Shown one piece after another: positions 10,400 to 21,545 of a stretch of 64,000 bases of DNA (position 1 is the stretch's first letter; each line of letters starts with the position of its first letter). The DNA is from Leptidea sinapis (taxonomy: Eukaryota > Arthropoda > Insecta > Lepidoptera > Pieridae). The notes under the pieces are model-generated. The model worked only from the letters and a program-made list of their open reading frames with translations. It made no database searches and had not been told where the DNA came from. The position numbers were made by a program, and so were the translations under genes. Where the stretch lies: assembly GCF_905404315.1 (NCBI RefSeq), contig NC_066273.1:6262001-6326000 (forward strand), read 5' to 3'.

Positions 10400-10650
10400 G
10401 CTTAAGCTTCTATTTCCTAGAGTTGTGGATCTTGTGTTTAGTTATTTATTTGTGTTTGTTAGAGTAAAGGCCTCCTTCAGTTTTTTCCAAAGTATTCTAT
10501 TTTTGCTTTTATACATCCAGTCTTTTCCTGCAATCTCTATTATGTCATCAGTCCACCGTTTGGTTGGTCTGCCGACTCTTCGTTTGCCTTATGTTGGTCC
10601 ATTCCATCTTGTGGTTGGGAGTGTCATCAGTGTATCGTGAAATATGTCCT
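10400..10650 (-). pseudogene. RTE-type reverse transcriptase C-terminal fragment
   Basis: Read on the minus strand, the region matches the same GRP-x-RW-x-DDI tail as 9389-9685 ('cagaccaaccaaacggtggactgatgac'-type coding, broken by changes). It is a second, more decayed fragment in the same orientation. Confidence 0.6.
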
Positions 10651-10829
10651 GCCCATTGCCACTAAAGCTTCAGGGGTCGTGTCAGCATCTGAAACTTTTG
10701 TTTTTTGTCGACTTCAAAAATATACAATTGTCAAATATAAGCTTCAGCATTGAAATATTTTGGTAGTGAGATTGAAAGGGAGTGATCACCTAGTGAATAG
10801 GATATAAGATAATAAAACAATAGAACAAG

Positions 10830-11052
10830 TCAATTTGCTAATATGCAAATATTGGGGTTGAGCAGGTTATCAACTGTAAAGTAGATCCTGTAGACGAAAC
10901 CTGAGAGTTGAACAAAGTATACAAGATTTTATGACGATACGTCACTCGAACGGTTAACTCAGCTGGTTAGAGCACTGGCACGGAACGCCAGAGGTCGTGG
11001 GTTCGAGTCCCGCATCGTTCATAAAATTTTGTTTTTCAAATTTTATTTGTGA
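10830..11052 (+). repeat. tRNA-like SINE
   Basis: Forward copy. Body starts 'atgcaaatattggggttgag'. The tRNA-like part at about 10950-11022 has A box TTAACTCAGCTGG and B box GGTTCGAGTCC. The tail is 'ttttgtttttcaaattttatttgtg'. Unusually for a tRNA SINE, the tRNA-like part is near the 3' end. Confidence 0.75.
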
Positions 11053-11149
11053 AAGGAACATATTATGTTTATGTATATTAATATAGGATTAAGAAAAATA
11101 GCATTCCAACTCAAGGTGTTATTTTGGTTTTTATCCTTAGTTTAGACTT

Positions 11150-11460
11150 ATGGGAGTCAGCCGGCCGAAGTATTTTGAAGTTATTATCCCGCATCACGTT
11201 GACGTCTGGCATTTAACAACCGCGCGTTTTGAAGGAAATTTCTTGCCTCTCACAGACACTTTGTGGTGTCAATTACTGGCTGTTGTTTTCCCGAACCTAG
11301 CGTACTCCCACCACGCATCTCTTGACACCTGTTGTTGCGGATTTCCATGGTCGGTTGCCTCACCACTCCCCATCCCATTTCACACAAAAACGGAACGTTT
11401 TTCCCATCTCATAAATAAAGAGCATGTTAGTCCTAGATTCTGTCAAAATTGATTGGGTTT
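11150..11460. repeat. GC-richer conserved-looking block, probable repeat
   Basis: A 100-codon plus frame at 11150-11452 has markedly higher GC than its surroundings, and a stretch like 'catcacgttgacgtctggcatttaac' recurs in lepidopteran repeats in my recollection. I cannot name the element, and do not support a host gene here. Confidence 0.3.
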
Positions 11461-14305
11461 CTTATAACAGGCAGATAGAGATTCATATAAATTTCTAATA
11501 TTTTTATGAATAATTTGTTTTTCGAGTCATTGCCACAAGTTTTTTTCATTCAGTAAAGAACAAATTGCTATGCAGTAGGTGTAAGAAGCGGTTGCAGGTG
11601 TGTTTTATTACTTCCAACGTAACGTTTTATTGCTTCGTGTAACAAAGTAAACTCTATGTTATAATTGGTCACATGAGTAAAAATAAGATTCAGAGACCAA
11701 TCGTTTTCATAGCGTTGAATGTTGTTGACGTATTTTTACTACGTTCTATGGATTACAATTATTTTATGTTATGTTGTTGTTAATTGTTTATCTCTTTTCA
11801 ACTTTTAGTAATGATGCTTTGGGGCTAAAGTGTATTCAAATTAAAAAAAAAATCTATTCAATTAAGTCCCAACAACACTTATGAATGTCAATGTTTTACC
11901 ATAAATGGTACCATAACCCACCATTCCGGAAAGACAATGCTTTAATGAGAAATGGCAAAAAAATGAGTACCACTTATTCAGAATATTTATAAATACATAG
12001 ATCTTACATTATATTTATAGAATGTAAATTTATGTCGACATAATTTTTTTTTTTTCAATTAGGGAACATAATAATTTGTTATTATAATGTTGCCCCACTT
12101 GCATTACAATATAGCCTTAACTTAGGCCAATAAGTAATTCTACGTTAACTTACACTTAACATTAAACTAAGAATGCGTCCATTAACACATTTCTTAATGT
12201 CTCTATTAAGGGGAAGTCACTTTGTTCATGCCCCTTTTATACATCAAATGATGTCATTACTTCCAAGTTTAAAGACTTTGAATAATAAATATATTTTAAT
12301 CCCAATGTAACCAATACAAGGCAATTAAAAAAACTCACTTAAAATAATAAGAAGCATTACGAAACCAATTTTTAGTCACACTTAATTACCCTCATAACAT
12401 GACTAAACTAAGAAATGAATGATATTGCTTGTGAAATAGTTTTTCCTCTGTAGATAACATACTCAATGGAAGGCCTCTCGGAGGTCAATTTAGCATCATG
12501 ACACAAATTTACTAATTATGTCATGAACCACTCCTTTTAGAATCCTCGTTTGTTTTCATCTTCAAAATATATATATATATAAACTTTTATAGTTTTCGCC
12601 TTCGTATGTATGTACAAACCGAAAAAAAATTGAACCGGTTAAGATTTGAGTACCAACATAGAGGACTATTTAATCTATCTTTCATGACAATTTTACGGTT
12701 TTTAATGAATTAAGTTATGTGTAAAGGTATCATTAAGTAAACCGATTTCGATCGGATTTTCCTGCTTCCTTCATCGCCTCATCGCCATCGCTTCATTTTA
12801 TAAAGTAAAGTTTCAATATCAGAGTTATTTACTCATCACAGGACTACATGAGACGATTGTACGATAAGGTTGTACTCGAGGAATGAACCAGGTCATAAGG
12901 GTTAATATAATACAGGGTGTATTATATTGTTCCATTAATAAACGCGAAGTAAAGTTATTCCAAATATAAAACTTTATTTTACTTTTGTCACTACAGAACA
13001 GTGGCATAGCGTGCCGTGGCGGGGCCCCGTTTAAAATTTTGTTTGGGGGCCCTTATGAAGGGTAAAGATTTCTCACAAAAGAAAAAAAAAGTTTGCTTAT
13101 CTATCTATCTGTCACTTTTCCCATTTTTTTTTCAAACACTTCAAATTAAATATACATATTATATCTCCTTGCCTTTTTTGGGCAAACTGATTTATTAGAT
13201 CATGTAGAGCTGATTATGACTAGTTTGTTTTTCTTTTTTTTACTGATATTATTGATACGGCGGTAGGCAATGCCCCTGCTGCAGAAGTACATGACAGAGA
13301 GAAGTAATTTTAAAGTTAGAGAAACTTTATATTTCATTTATTAATAAGATAGTTAACTTTTACAGTCAAATCGCATATAATAGACATAAACCGGTTTAAA
13401 CCACTTTATCGGTAAACAACGTATAGGTACCAATTCAAACCGTTAGTTTCAACTTTTTTCGTATTTTGTAAACGCTATATAGCATTTTTGATAAAATAAA
13501 TTATAAAATGATAAACTTTTTTTTAATACAGAGCAAACCAAACATTTTAATTTGAATTTATTTCAATTCTTTGCAAGGTAAACAATACTCGGGTAATTTT
13601 TGACAATTGAGGAAAGATATTTCATTGGTCTTTCAGTTCTTGTTTTTTTTTATTAAATATTGAAAAATAGTGTAACAAAAACCGGAGACAGACAGACAGA
13701 CCGAGGCTTTTTGAAGGTTTTAATAATTTTTCATATTTTATTCCCCCAATTTATTCTTTACTACTTATATCAAATTCTAAAATTCCAAAACAGACGATCT
13801 AATTAAACTTTAGAACAGGTTACTTTTTAAAGTTTTAGTACTTATTTAATATATTAAAGATGTAACGTGGGAGGTAGTTTCATCTATAAACCCTTAAAAC
13901 AAACGCGCTAAAGGAAAATAATGAATGACAGCAAGTTACGATATTATTTTAACAAAAGCCTTTAACATATTGGTTAATGATCTTTTAATTTGCATTCAAA
14001 ATTTTAACTTAGGTCAAAACTATTTAAATGATGCAATAGAATAAGAAAATAATGGTAGTATCTGATACTATTTATTTTTGCTTTTTTCTTAAGATAATCA
14101 TTGTTTTAAGTATAGTATAATTATGATACGTACCTACATAGTATGGTATAGAATTAGCACTCGCCATAGTCTTTTGCAGAATTGATAAATTTATACCATT
14201 TCATGACCCATGCAATGCTTAAAAGTTTTGAAGGCGTTGAAAATTATGTTCAAAGATTCCATTAAAATAGACAGTCTAATTTATTGTATTGTAAAGAACT
14301 TGTTA
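11461..14305. other. no gene seen
   Basis: A 2.8-kb AT-rich stretch. It has T runs near 12045, a (TA)n tract near 12570 and a short gacagacagac tract near 13690. No coding, RNA or paired-repeat feature is supported. Confidence 0.6.
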
Positions 14306-14309
14306 TTTA

Positions 14310-14580
14310 TATTAAAGCCACTTCTGGGATTAATTACACAAATAAAATTTAAAATTACAACTCGAACCGCGACCTTATGTGCAAATATTGGGGTTGGGCA
14401 GGTTATCAACTGTAAAGTAGATCCTGTAGATGAAGCCACAACCAGACACTTGAACAAAGCACACAAAATATATTGAGGATCCCTCCCTCGAACAGTTGGC
14501 TCAGTTGGAAGAGTGCTCGCACGGAACGCGAGAGGTCGCGGGTTCGAGCCCGCATCGTTCATAATTTTATTTGAGTTATT
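14310..14580 (+). repeat. tRNA-like SINE with inverted 5' piece
   Basis: The plus copy runs from 'gtgcaaatattggggttgggcagg' through A box TTGGCTCAGTTGG and B box GGTTCGAGCCC to 'cataattttattt'. It is preceded by a reversed, deleted piece ('cacaaataaaattt...aactcgaaccgcgacc'). The arrangement mirrors 5800-6135. Confidence 0.7.
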
Positions 14581-15220
14581 GTATTGATATCGGACCTTGA
14601 TTAGTGTGCAAAGTTTCAATTCAATCCAACATTTTATATTGGGTGAAAATAATGTTCAAATATTCCGTTACATATACTGGTATGATGCTTAAAATTATGA
14701 AATGATGATAAAATGAAAACGCAATTAAGACGTATCGACACATAATATGAGTTACTTTAAATCACATAATATTAAGTTACATATATAAGCGAGAACTATA
14801 ACAATGGAATAATAAAAAAATAATAGTCCTTTGTTTACGAACATTAATTTCGATTTGTGATTTTAATCGTCAGCTATTGACTAAGCAAACAAATCCCACA
14901 CGTAATTTCATTATGAATCCATCCAAATAATATAACAGTTTTTTTGTTACGCTTTCACGCCTAAACCACTCAACATATTTCGATGAAGTTGAATACATAG
15001 AATAGAGCCGTGAAAAGGACATAGGTTACCTTTTGTTGTGAAAAAAATAAATGGAGGGTTTGGAATAGGGGATGAAAGTTTGTATGGAAGTTCGTCACTA
15101 TCGAAGATGACACCATAAAACTTTGTATTTAGGCACTTGATCAGAAGTAATTTATAAACATTTGTTCGAGCATTTTTGAAACCTAGACCTAAGTACTTGG
15201 GGATGAAATAGAAGATAAGA
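14581..15220. other. no gene seen
   Basis: AT-rich spacer before a LINE fragment; nothing supported. Confidence 0.55.
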
Positions 15221-15224
15221 GTTC

Positions 15225-16050
15225 TTTTTTTTATGGAATAGGAGGACAAACGAGCGTCACGGGTCACCTGTTGTTAAGTGATCACCGCCGCCCACAATCT
15301 TTTGCAACACCAGAGGAATCACAGGAGCGTTGCTGGCCTTTAAGGAAGGTGTACGCGCTTTTTTTGAAGGTTCCCATGTCGTATCGTCCCGGAAATACCC
15401 CACAAGGAAGTTCATTCCACAGCAGCTTGAAAACCGCATTGTGGAGGACCGCCACACATCCAGATGGTGGGGATGATATCCTTACTTGTGGCATGTCGTG
15501 CGAAAGTGGAATTTGGTAGCAGGAATCAGGTTGAACAGCTCTTCGGAACACTCCCCGTGTTAAATGCGGTAGAAGACACACAATGAAGCGACATCTGAAC
15601 ACCAGCCAAGTGATCCAGCCGTTCATAGAGCACTGGGTCCCCGATAATTCGAGCTGCTCTACGTTGCACGCGGTAAAATGTATCGAGCTGATACTGGGAT
15701 GCGCCAGACCAGAGATGACAGCAATACTCCATGTGTGGCCGGACCTGCGCTTTGTAGAGCGCTAGAATGTGGGCCGGCTTGAAGTATTGCCGTGCTCTAT
15801 TAATGACGCCCAGTTTCTTCGAAGCCAATTTGGCTTTGCCCTCCAGATGGCCACGAAATTGGGAATCGCTCGAGATTTCAAGACCCAGTATTCCGATACT
15901 AGGCGAGGCTTTAAGGGAAGCGTTGTCGAGGAGCGGTGATACGACAAATGGGTTTTTTTTTGTGGTAAACGCTCAAATTTGAGTCTTCTGGGGTCGGAAT
16001 GGGGTAAATTGGACAAGGTTCAATTTACCCCATTCAGCGACCTTCGCTTC
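15225..16050 (-). mobile_element. Jockey-type LINE, 3' fragment of ORF2
   Basis: About 830 bp of the C-terminal part of ORF2 and 3' tail, A-rich end at 15225. Coding blocks include ALYKAQVRPHMEYCCHLW and MASKKLGVINRARQYFKPAH, split by frame changes. It is 5'-truncated near 16050, where similarity to 30013-33420 stops. Confidence 0.85.
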
Positions 16051-16054
16051 ACAG

Positions 16055-17165
16055 GGAAATACTATTAAAGAGACTGTCCACATTGACAAGGGGTAAAGTT
16101 TGTGTATTTGTTACTTGCAAAGTATCCTAACAATTAAAAAATGCTCCCCAAAGTTTCACCTTAGTTTCTAAACATAGAAATTATCTAAGTTTCAGACAAT
16201 CAAGGCTTTCATCCAGAATCTGGTATATACAAAAAATATTTATTAAAATCCGACAAACAAAAACTTAAGTTATCTTATAATAGTTTCATCAAGTTATCTA
16301 AAGACAGACAAAAGTTTCTTCAATAGTACAAGTTTAATAAGTTATCCATACACAGTTCATTTAGTCTCCGAGTTATTAATAGTTGCTCGAAAAGATTCAC
16401 TAAGATATAAATGAACAAGAAAAACATAACTGTATAAGTTACTTTAAACGATAAAACTTATTAATAGTATTGGTGACTTCTCATTTCTATTACTCATAAT
16501 ATTTTTCGTTGGTTTAATGTGCGCAGATATTCTTTCTATCAAGATTTAACAACAGAACAATCATTCATGCTCCATTTTTATTACATGAGATAAAAGTTAT
16601 TTATAGTACTAGTTTGGTAATTGGTTTTTTCTTTTGAACATGGTAAACATTCTACAACTAGTTTGTAAGTACCAATTTCCGCGTGTATGTCCTACATAAA
16701 TGTACGATTTTGGTCATGAAACAAACTTTTTGAATTTAAATAACAGTCGTAACATTGCAACGATTTTTGACGTTTCTAATTTAATTAAAATAGCGCACAA
16801 AATGTTTTGTTTAAGTAGTACTATCAAAGAGTGTTTAAATACTACTTGTCTCTACACAGACAAAGGAGTTAGGAGGCTCAGGCTTCGACACAAAAAAAAA
16901 AACAGATTAATATCGAATTCACACACAAAGACTTCAAACCAATAAATATGTACCATGTAAATAAACTCTTATTTATTGTAACGGCAAAATAAAGCACACT
17001 CCATCAAAATGTTAGCTAGTGCGGTATATGAGATACCCGATAACACGAACGGATAGCAGAAGGTTAATAATATCTAGAGAGAGATTTCTTTTAGTTCCCC
17101 TACAAGTACAGAAACCCAAAAAAGAATAAAACGCACAAGCATTATTTCCACAATATATTTAACAA
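16055..17165. other. no gene seen
   Basis: AT-rich spacer; a short frame at 16700-16945 has no recognisable motif and is not called. Confidence 0.55.
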
Positions 17166-17169
17166 TATT

Positions 17170-17695
17170 AAAAGAAAAATTGAACCCGGATGGGCAGCGT
17201 TCGGGAAATTCCGTAGGATCCGCAGTGTCTGATGACGAAGGTTTTCAACCAGTGTGTGTTGCCAGTGATGACTTACGGTACGCAGACGTGGTCGCTAAAT
17301 ATGGGTCTGATGAGGATGCTCATGGCCGCATAGAGGGCAATGCTATGCTTGGAATTTCCCTGCGAGATCGAATCAGAAATAAGGAGATACGTAGGAGAAC
17401 CAAAGTCACCAACATAGCCCCAATCATTGACCAGACAGCCAGACGAAACTGAAGTGGCAGTTAGCAGGGCACATAGTTCGACGGACAGATGACCGTTGGG
17501 GCAGTAAAGTCCTCGAATGGCGACCACGCACCGGAAGATGCAGTGTTGGTAGGCCCCCCACAAGATAACCCGATTATCTGGTAAAGATCGCCGGAATACG
17601 TTGGATGAGGGCAGCACACGACCGATCATCATGGCGATCTTTAGGGGAGGCCTTTGTCCAGCAGTGGTCGTCTTCCGGCTAATATGATGATGTTT
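17170..17695 (+). pseudogene. RTE-type LINE 3' fragment
   Basis: Frameshifted coding remains: QCVLPVMTYGTQTW, RDRIRNKEIRRRTKV, GHIVRRTDDRWG and a terminal RSLGEAFVQQWSSSG-like tail, followed by 'atgatgatg'. This is the C-terminus and characteristic 3' end of an RTE-type endonuclease-reverse transcriptase, with the short ATG repeat these elements often end in. Several frame changes show it is dead. Confidence 0.8.
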
Positions 17696-17914
17696 GAGAT
17701 AATCAAAAGGAAAATTTAACATGATCCAAAGATTTTATACCTGAATAAAAACTGTTAAAAAAATTAAATTTAAATTTAAATAAATCTTGTTCATATAACA
17801 AAAAAACTCGAGAGTACTCACCATAAAATACCGTCCAACTATTCAAATAGAAACTCATAATATGTAAGCGTAGTAGTTCACATCTAAAAGACTTGTCCCG
17901 TTTTTCTATGGAGT

Positions 17915-18272
17915 CACGGACGAGTAAAAAAGAAAGACTCCTCGCTGTGATATTAGAAAGTGAAGTACCTTTATGCTAGTGTGTGTGCGGTTACGGGGGA
18001 TACCAGTTACACAATTACATATAATATCCACAAATACTTTTATAGTATTGTTTTTACACTTTTTCACAACGCACGACGGCATTTTCAAAATATTTTATTG
18101 CGACGCAAACTGATCTGTCAAAGAAGATGGCAAATCTCATAATGGCGGCCGATCGGCTTGTATTAGTGTAAGTGTGTACGCGGGGCTATGTTTTTACACG
18201 TTTACCGGCTTGTTTTGGTGCCTCACTGTTATGTAAGGTGACACGGAGTCCTTGTTTTTTTACTCGTCCGTG
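17915..18272 (-). mobile_element. THAP-bearing MITE, complete, 8-bp target duplication
   Basis: A 358-bp copy with ends CACGGACGAGTAAAAAA and TTTTTTACTCGTCCGTG, flanked by a perfect direct repeat TATGGAGT (17907-17914 and 18273-18280). The minus strand reads MPSCVVKKCKNNTIKVFVDI before decaying. It is opposite in orientation to the copy at 4612-4956. Confidence 0.85.
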
Positions 18273-18464
18273 TATGGAGTGTGTTTTTTATCAATTTTGC
18301 GGTCACTAAATAAAACCAAACTACGATGCCCTATAAATTATTAAATTAAATAATCTATTATAGCTACTTCAATAATTTTAAACACCTGCGTTTATTGTTA
18401 AATTAAATATTAAAGCTGCTACCATTGTATTTAATATAGCAACATTACAAATCATAATTATTAA

Positions 18465-18602
18465 CCCCCTTATTCATAATGGTCCGCTAGCTTTAAACAG
18501 CCGCTTAGGAGTGTTTTTTCTCATTCTGACTTAGGTCAATAGAAGAAGACAGAGTGAGAATTAGCAATGTTTTAAGTTAGCAGACTATTATGAATAAGGG
18601 GG
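18465..18602. mobile_element. 138-bp MITE with TTAA target duplication
   Basis: Starts CCCCCTTATTCATAAT and ends with its reverse complement ATTATGAATAAGGGGG. Direct repeats TTAA lie at both sides (18461-18464, 18603-18606), typical of piggyBac insertion. The inner arms ('gcggctgttt', 'gtcagaatgag') are shared with 29190-29326. No coding capacity. Confidence 0.85.
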
Positions 18603-18609
18603 TTAATAA

Positions 18610-19100
18610 CTAGCATTGTGTCAACATAGTATCTCTGTTATCTGCCATCAACTGTCAACGCCAAAATGTTTGTATATGTTTAGCATTTTTTTTTTTTGGA
18701 TTTTATGGCCTGGTAACGAAACCTTCAAGCCATGTATATGTTTAGCAAAAAGTCCAAGAATATGAAAGCTTGTTATAACATTATGGATCCTTATTCCTTG
18801 CTGTGTCATAAACAGGCACTGGTCACAATGACCAAAGACTTGTGAATTAATCCAATTTGTGTAATAGTGTTACTTATGAGTACGGACCGTCGTTAGTCAA
18901 TTACCGCTTACGTACTCACCAACTCTATTTGTTTTAATTAACACGTCATATTATGTAAGGACTGTTATTGTATGGACTGTATAAGGCTAGTGTAACTTAT
19001 AATATTATGATTGTTCAAGCTTACATAAGTGCCTGGTTGTTATTGTAATGTTAATCAGTTAAACCTTGTTGTGAAAATAGCTTAGATTACAAAAGTTGGA
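18610..19100. other. no gene seen
   Basis: AT-rich spacer. Confidence 0.55.
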
Positions 19101-19104
19101 TTCT

Positions 19105-19665
19105 AATGCAAAGGCAAGTAAAACGCTCTACACATGGAGTATTGCTGCCATCTCTGGTCTGGCGCACCCCAGTATCAGATCGATCCATTTGACAACGTGC
19201 AACGTAGAGCAGCTCGAATTGTCGGGGACCCAGTGCTCTGTGAACGGCTGGATCACTTGGCGTTGCGTAGAGATGTCGCTTCATTGTGTGTCTTCTACCG
19301 CATTTATCACGGGGAGTGTTCCTAAGAGCTGTTCAACCAGATTCCTGCCTCCGAATTCCACCATCGCACGACACGCCACAAGTTAGGATATCATCCCCAC
19401 CATCTGGATGTGCGGCGGTCTTCCACAGTGCGGTTTTCAAGGAGCTTTGTTCCACGTACTACAAAGCTGTGTAATGAACTTCCTTGTGCGATGTTTCCGG
19501 GACGATACGACATGGGTACCTTCAAAATAAGCGCGTAGAACTTCCTTAAAGGCCGGCAACGTTCCTGTGATTCCTCTGGTGTTGCAAGAGATTGTGGGCG
19601 GCGGTGATCACTTAACAACAGGTGATCCGTACGCTCGTTTGTCCTCCTATTCCATACGAAAAAAA
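19105..19665 (+). mobile_element. Jockey-type LINE, 3' fragment
   Basis: Plus-strand C-terminal ORF2 coding (MEYCCHLWSGAPQYQ, RRAARIVGDPVLCERLDHL) and 3' tail ending 'cctattccatacgaaaaaaaa'. Truncated at 19105 and frameshifted. Confidence 0.85.
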
Positions 19666-19669
19666 AGTT

Positions 19670-20050
19670 TTTTTACACGCTTTTAACCTGTTTTATCGGT
19701 TGTTTAACAGCAAGAGACTATCTAGACGTATAAATTATAAGACTTAGGTACCTAAAATAAATACCTGACTACATTATCTCCCGTTACGGTCTCTGACTTC
19801 GTTGAGGATGAATTTGATACCTACATATAAGAAGCATAAAATGTAACAATTTGCTCATTAAAACAGCCGAGCGTTGCAAACCAACATTACAAGCTATCTT
19901 TAGTTTTATCCATATACAGTCCACTTTATAGCTGTTAACGTATGGATTTCTGTTTTTATTTGAAATAAGTAGGTACTACCCGAGTTTCTCGGTAATTTCT
20001 ACTGGTGAAAGTAGTTTTAAATTACACACAAAGAAAAAATCTTTCACATT
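19670..20050. other. no gene seen
   Basis: AT-rich spacer. Confidence 0.5.
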
Positions 20051-20053
20051 TTC

Positions 20054-20385
20054 ACAAATAAAATTTGAAAAACTAAATTTTATGACCGATGCGGGACTCG
20101 AACCCACGACCTTCGGCGTTCCGTGCCGGTGCTCTAACCAACTGAGCTAACCGTTCGAGTGACGTATTGTCATAAAATCTTATATGCTTTGTTCAACTCT
20201 CAGGTTGTGGCTTCATCTACAGGATCTACTTTACAGTTGATAACCTGCTTAACCCCAATATTTGCAAATTAGGAAATTAACTTGAGATGTCGCTTTTGTA
20301 AATCTAAAAAATTTGTTATGTTTTTAAAGTGATAACCCTCACTTCTAGGATTAATACACAAATAAAATTTAAAAAACAAAAACAT
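20054..20385 (-). repeat. tRNA-like SINE copies
   Basis: A reversed full copy (20054-20280) holds B and A boxes in reverse ('ggactcgaaccc', 'ccaactgagcta'). A second reversed end at about 20310-20385 includes 'gtgataaccctcacttctaggattaat'-type body and the A-rich tail. Together with 5800-6135 it suggests that the element extends past the tRNA-like part. Confidence 0.7.
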
Positions 20386-20790
20386 AACCAATAAACGGAG
20401 AGCCGGGTTTGTTCGGTTATACTGCGAAAATATATAGCGAAAATATCGGAATAATACATATACCATAAGATACAGCGTGTTTCAGAGAAGGTTTAATAAT
20501 ATGGTAATATGTTGGTGATTACTTATCTGGAACCAATATTTTACCTTCTAAAACAGTGCCTTTTTCTTCTGTGAAATAGTATGTAAAGCAAGCAAGTGTA
20601 GTATTTTGGTTTGAAGAGCGAGATAACTAACCACAATGCATTGTAATGGGCATTGCATCATCACTATCTTTATACATAAAAATATTATCAGAGATTTCCA
20701 CATACTGACTCATCATTAGGCCCAGGAAACATTGGGCCCAGATACTTCAAACTTCGTAGGAATAGGTATTCCTTTCGTCGAGTAGAGTTC
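20386..20790. other. no gene seen
   Basis: AT-rich spacer. Confidence 0.5.
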
Positions 20791-20794
20791 AGCT

Positions 20795-21166
20795 AATCCG
20801 CATTTATCACGGGGAGTGTTCCGAAGAGCTGTTTAACCTGATCCCTGCCGCCGAATTCCAACTTCGCACGACACGCCACAAGTTAGGATATCATCCTCAC
20901 CATCTGGATGTGTGGCGGTCCTCCACAGTGCGGTTTTCAAGGAGCTTTCTTCCACGTACTACAAAGCTGTGGAATGAGCTTCCTTGTGCGGTGTTTTCGG
21001 GACGATACGACATGGGTACTTTCAAAAAAAGCGCGTACACATTCCTTAAAGGCCGGCAACGCTCCTGTGATTCCTTTGGTGTTGCAAGAGAATGTGGACG
21101 GCGGTGATACTTAACAACAGGTGACCCGTACGCTCGTTTGTCCTCCTATTCCATAAAAAAAAGCTA
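20795..21166 (+). mobile_element. Jockey-type LINE, 3' fragment
   Basis: Begins within 'catttatcacggggagtgttcc' and runs to the A-rich end 'ccataaaaaaaa'. It lies 300 bp upstream of Ly6-1 exon 2. Confidence 0.85.
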
Positions 21167-21465
21167 AGAACGAATTTTACCGTCAAGAGCAGTTGCGGGG
21201 GCATTAATTACAAATATCACATTTAAAAACTATAATACCACATAAATGTATAAACTTGTCCAGGTAGACTACCTATATTAGGTATAATCACGCCATATGC
21301 AGGCATAGTTTTTTTGCTGCTTATAACATCTACGTGATCAAAATTACTTATAAAAAAATACCAAGCTACCAGACTTAATACTCGTAGTTTAACTTTCCGC
21401 TTTTAATCTATTTTAAAATTGTTTACATGTATTCTAAGCTTAATAAATCACCGTTTGTATTCCAG

Positions 21466-21545
21466 GATCCTGCCTTCAATGCTACCAATGCAATTCGCAG
21501 TCGGACCCGACATGTAAGGACCCCTTTGGCAGCAAGAATTTAGTT
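21466..21545 (+). CDS. Ly6-1 exon 2
   Basis: Acceptor 'tgtattccag' precedes it and donor GTAAGT follows. Two bases complete a split codon, then 26 codons carry SCLQCYQCNSQSDPTC, the first-finger start of a Ly6 domain. Confidence 0.85.

Noticed and set aside
11150..11452. 100-codon frame as a gene
   Set aside because: No signal, domain or splice context; the GC jump and remembered similarity point to a repeat.
16700..16945. 81-codon plus frame
   Set aside because: No recognisable domain, ends in a lysine run from an A-rich tract; likely chance.
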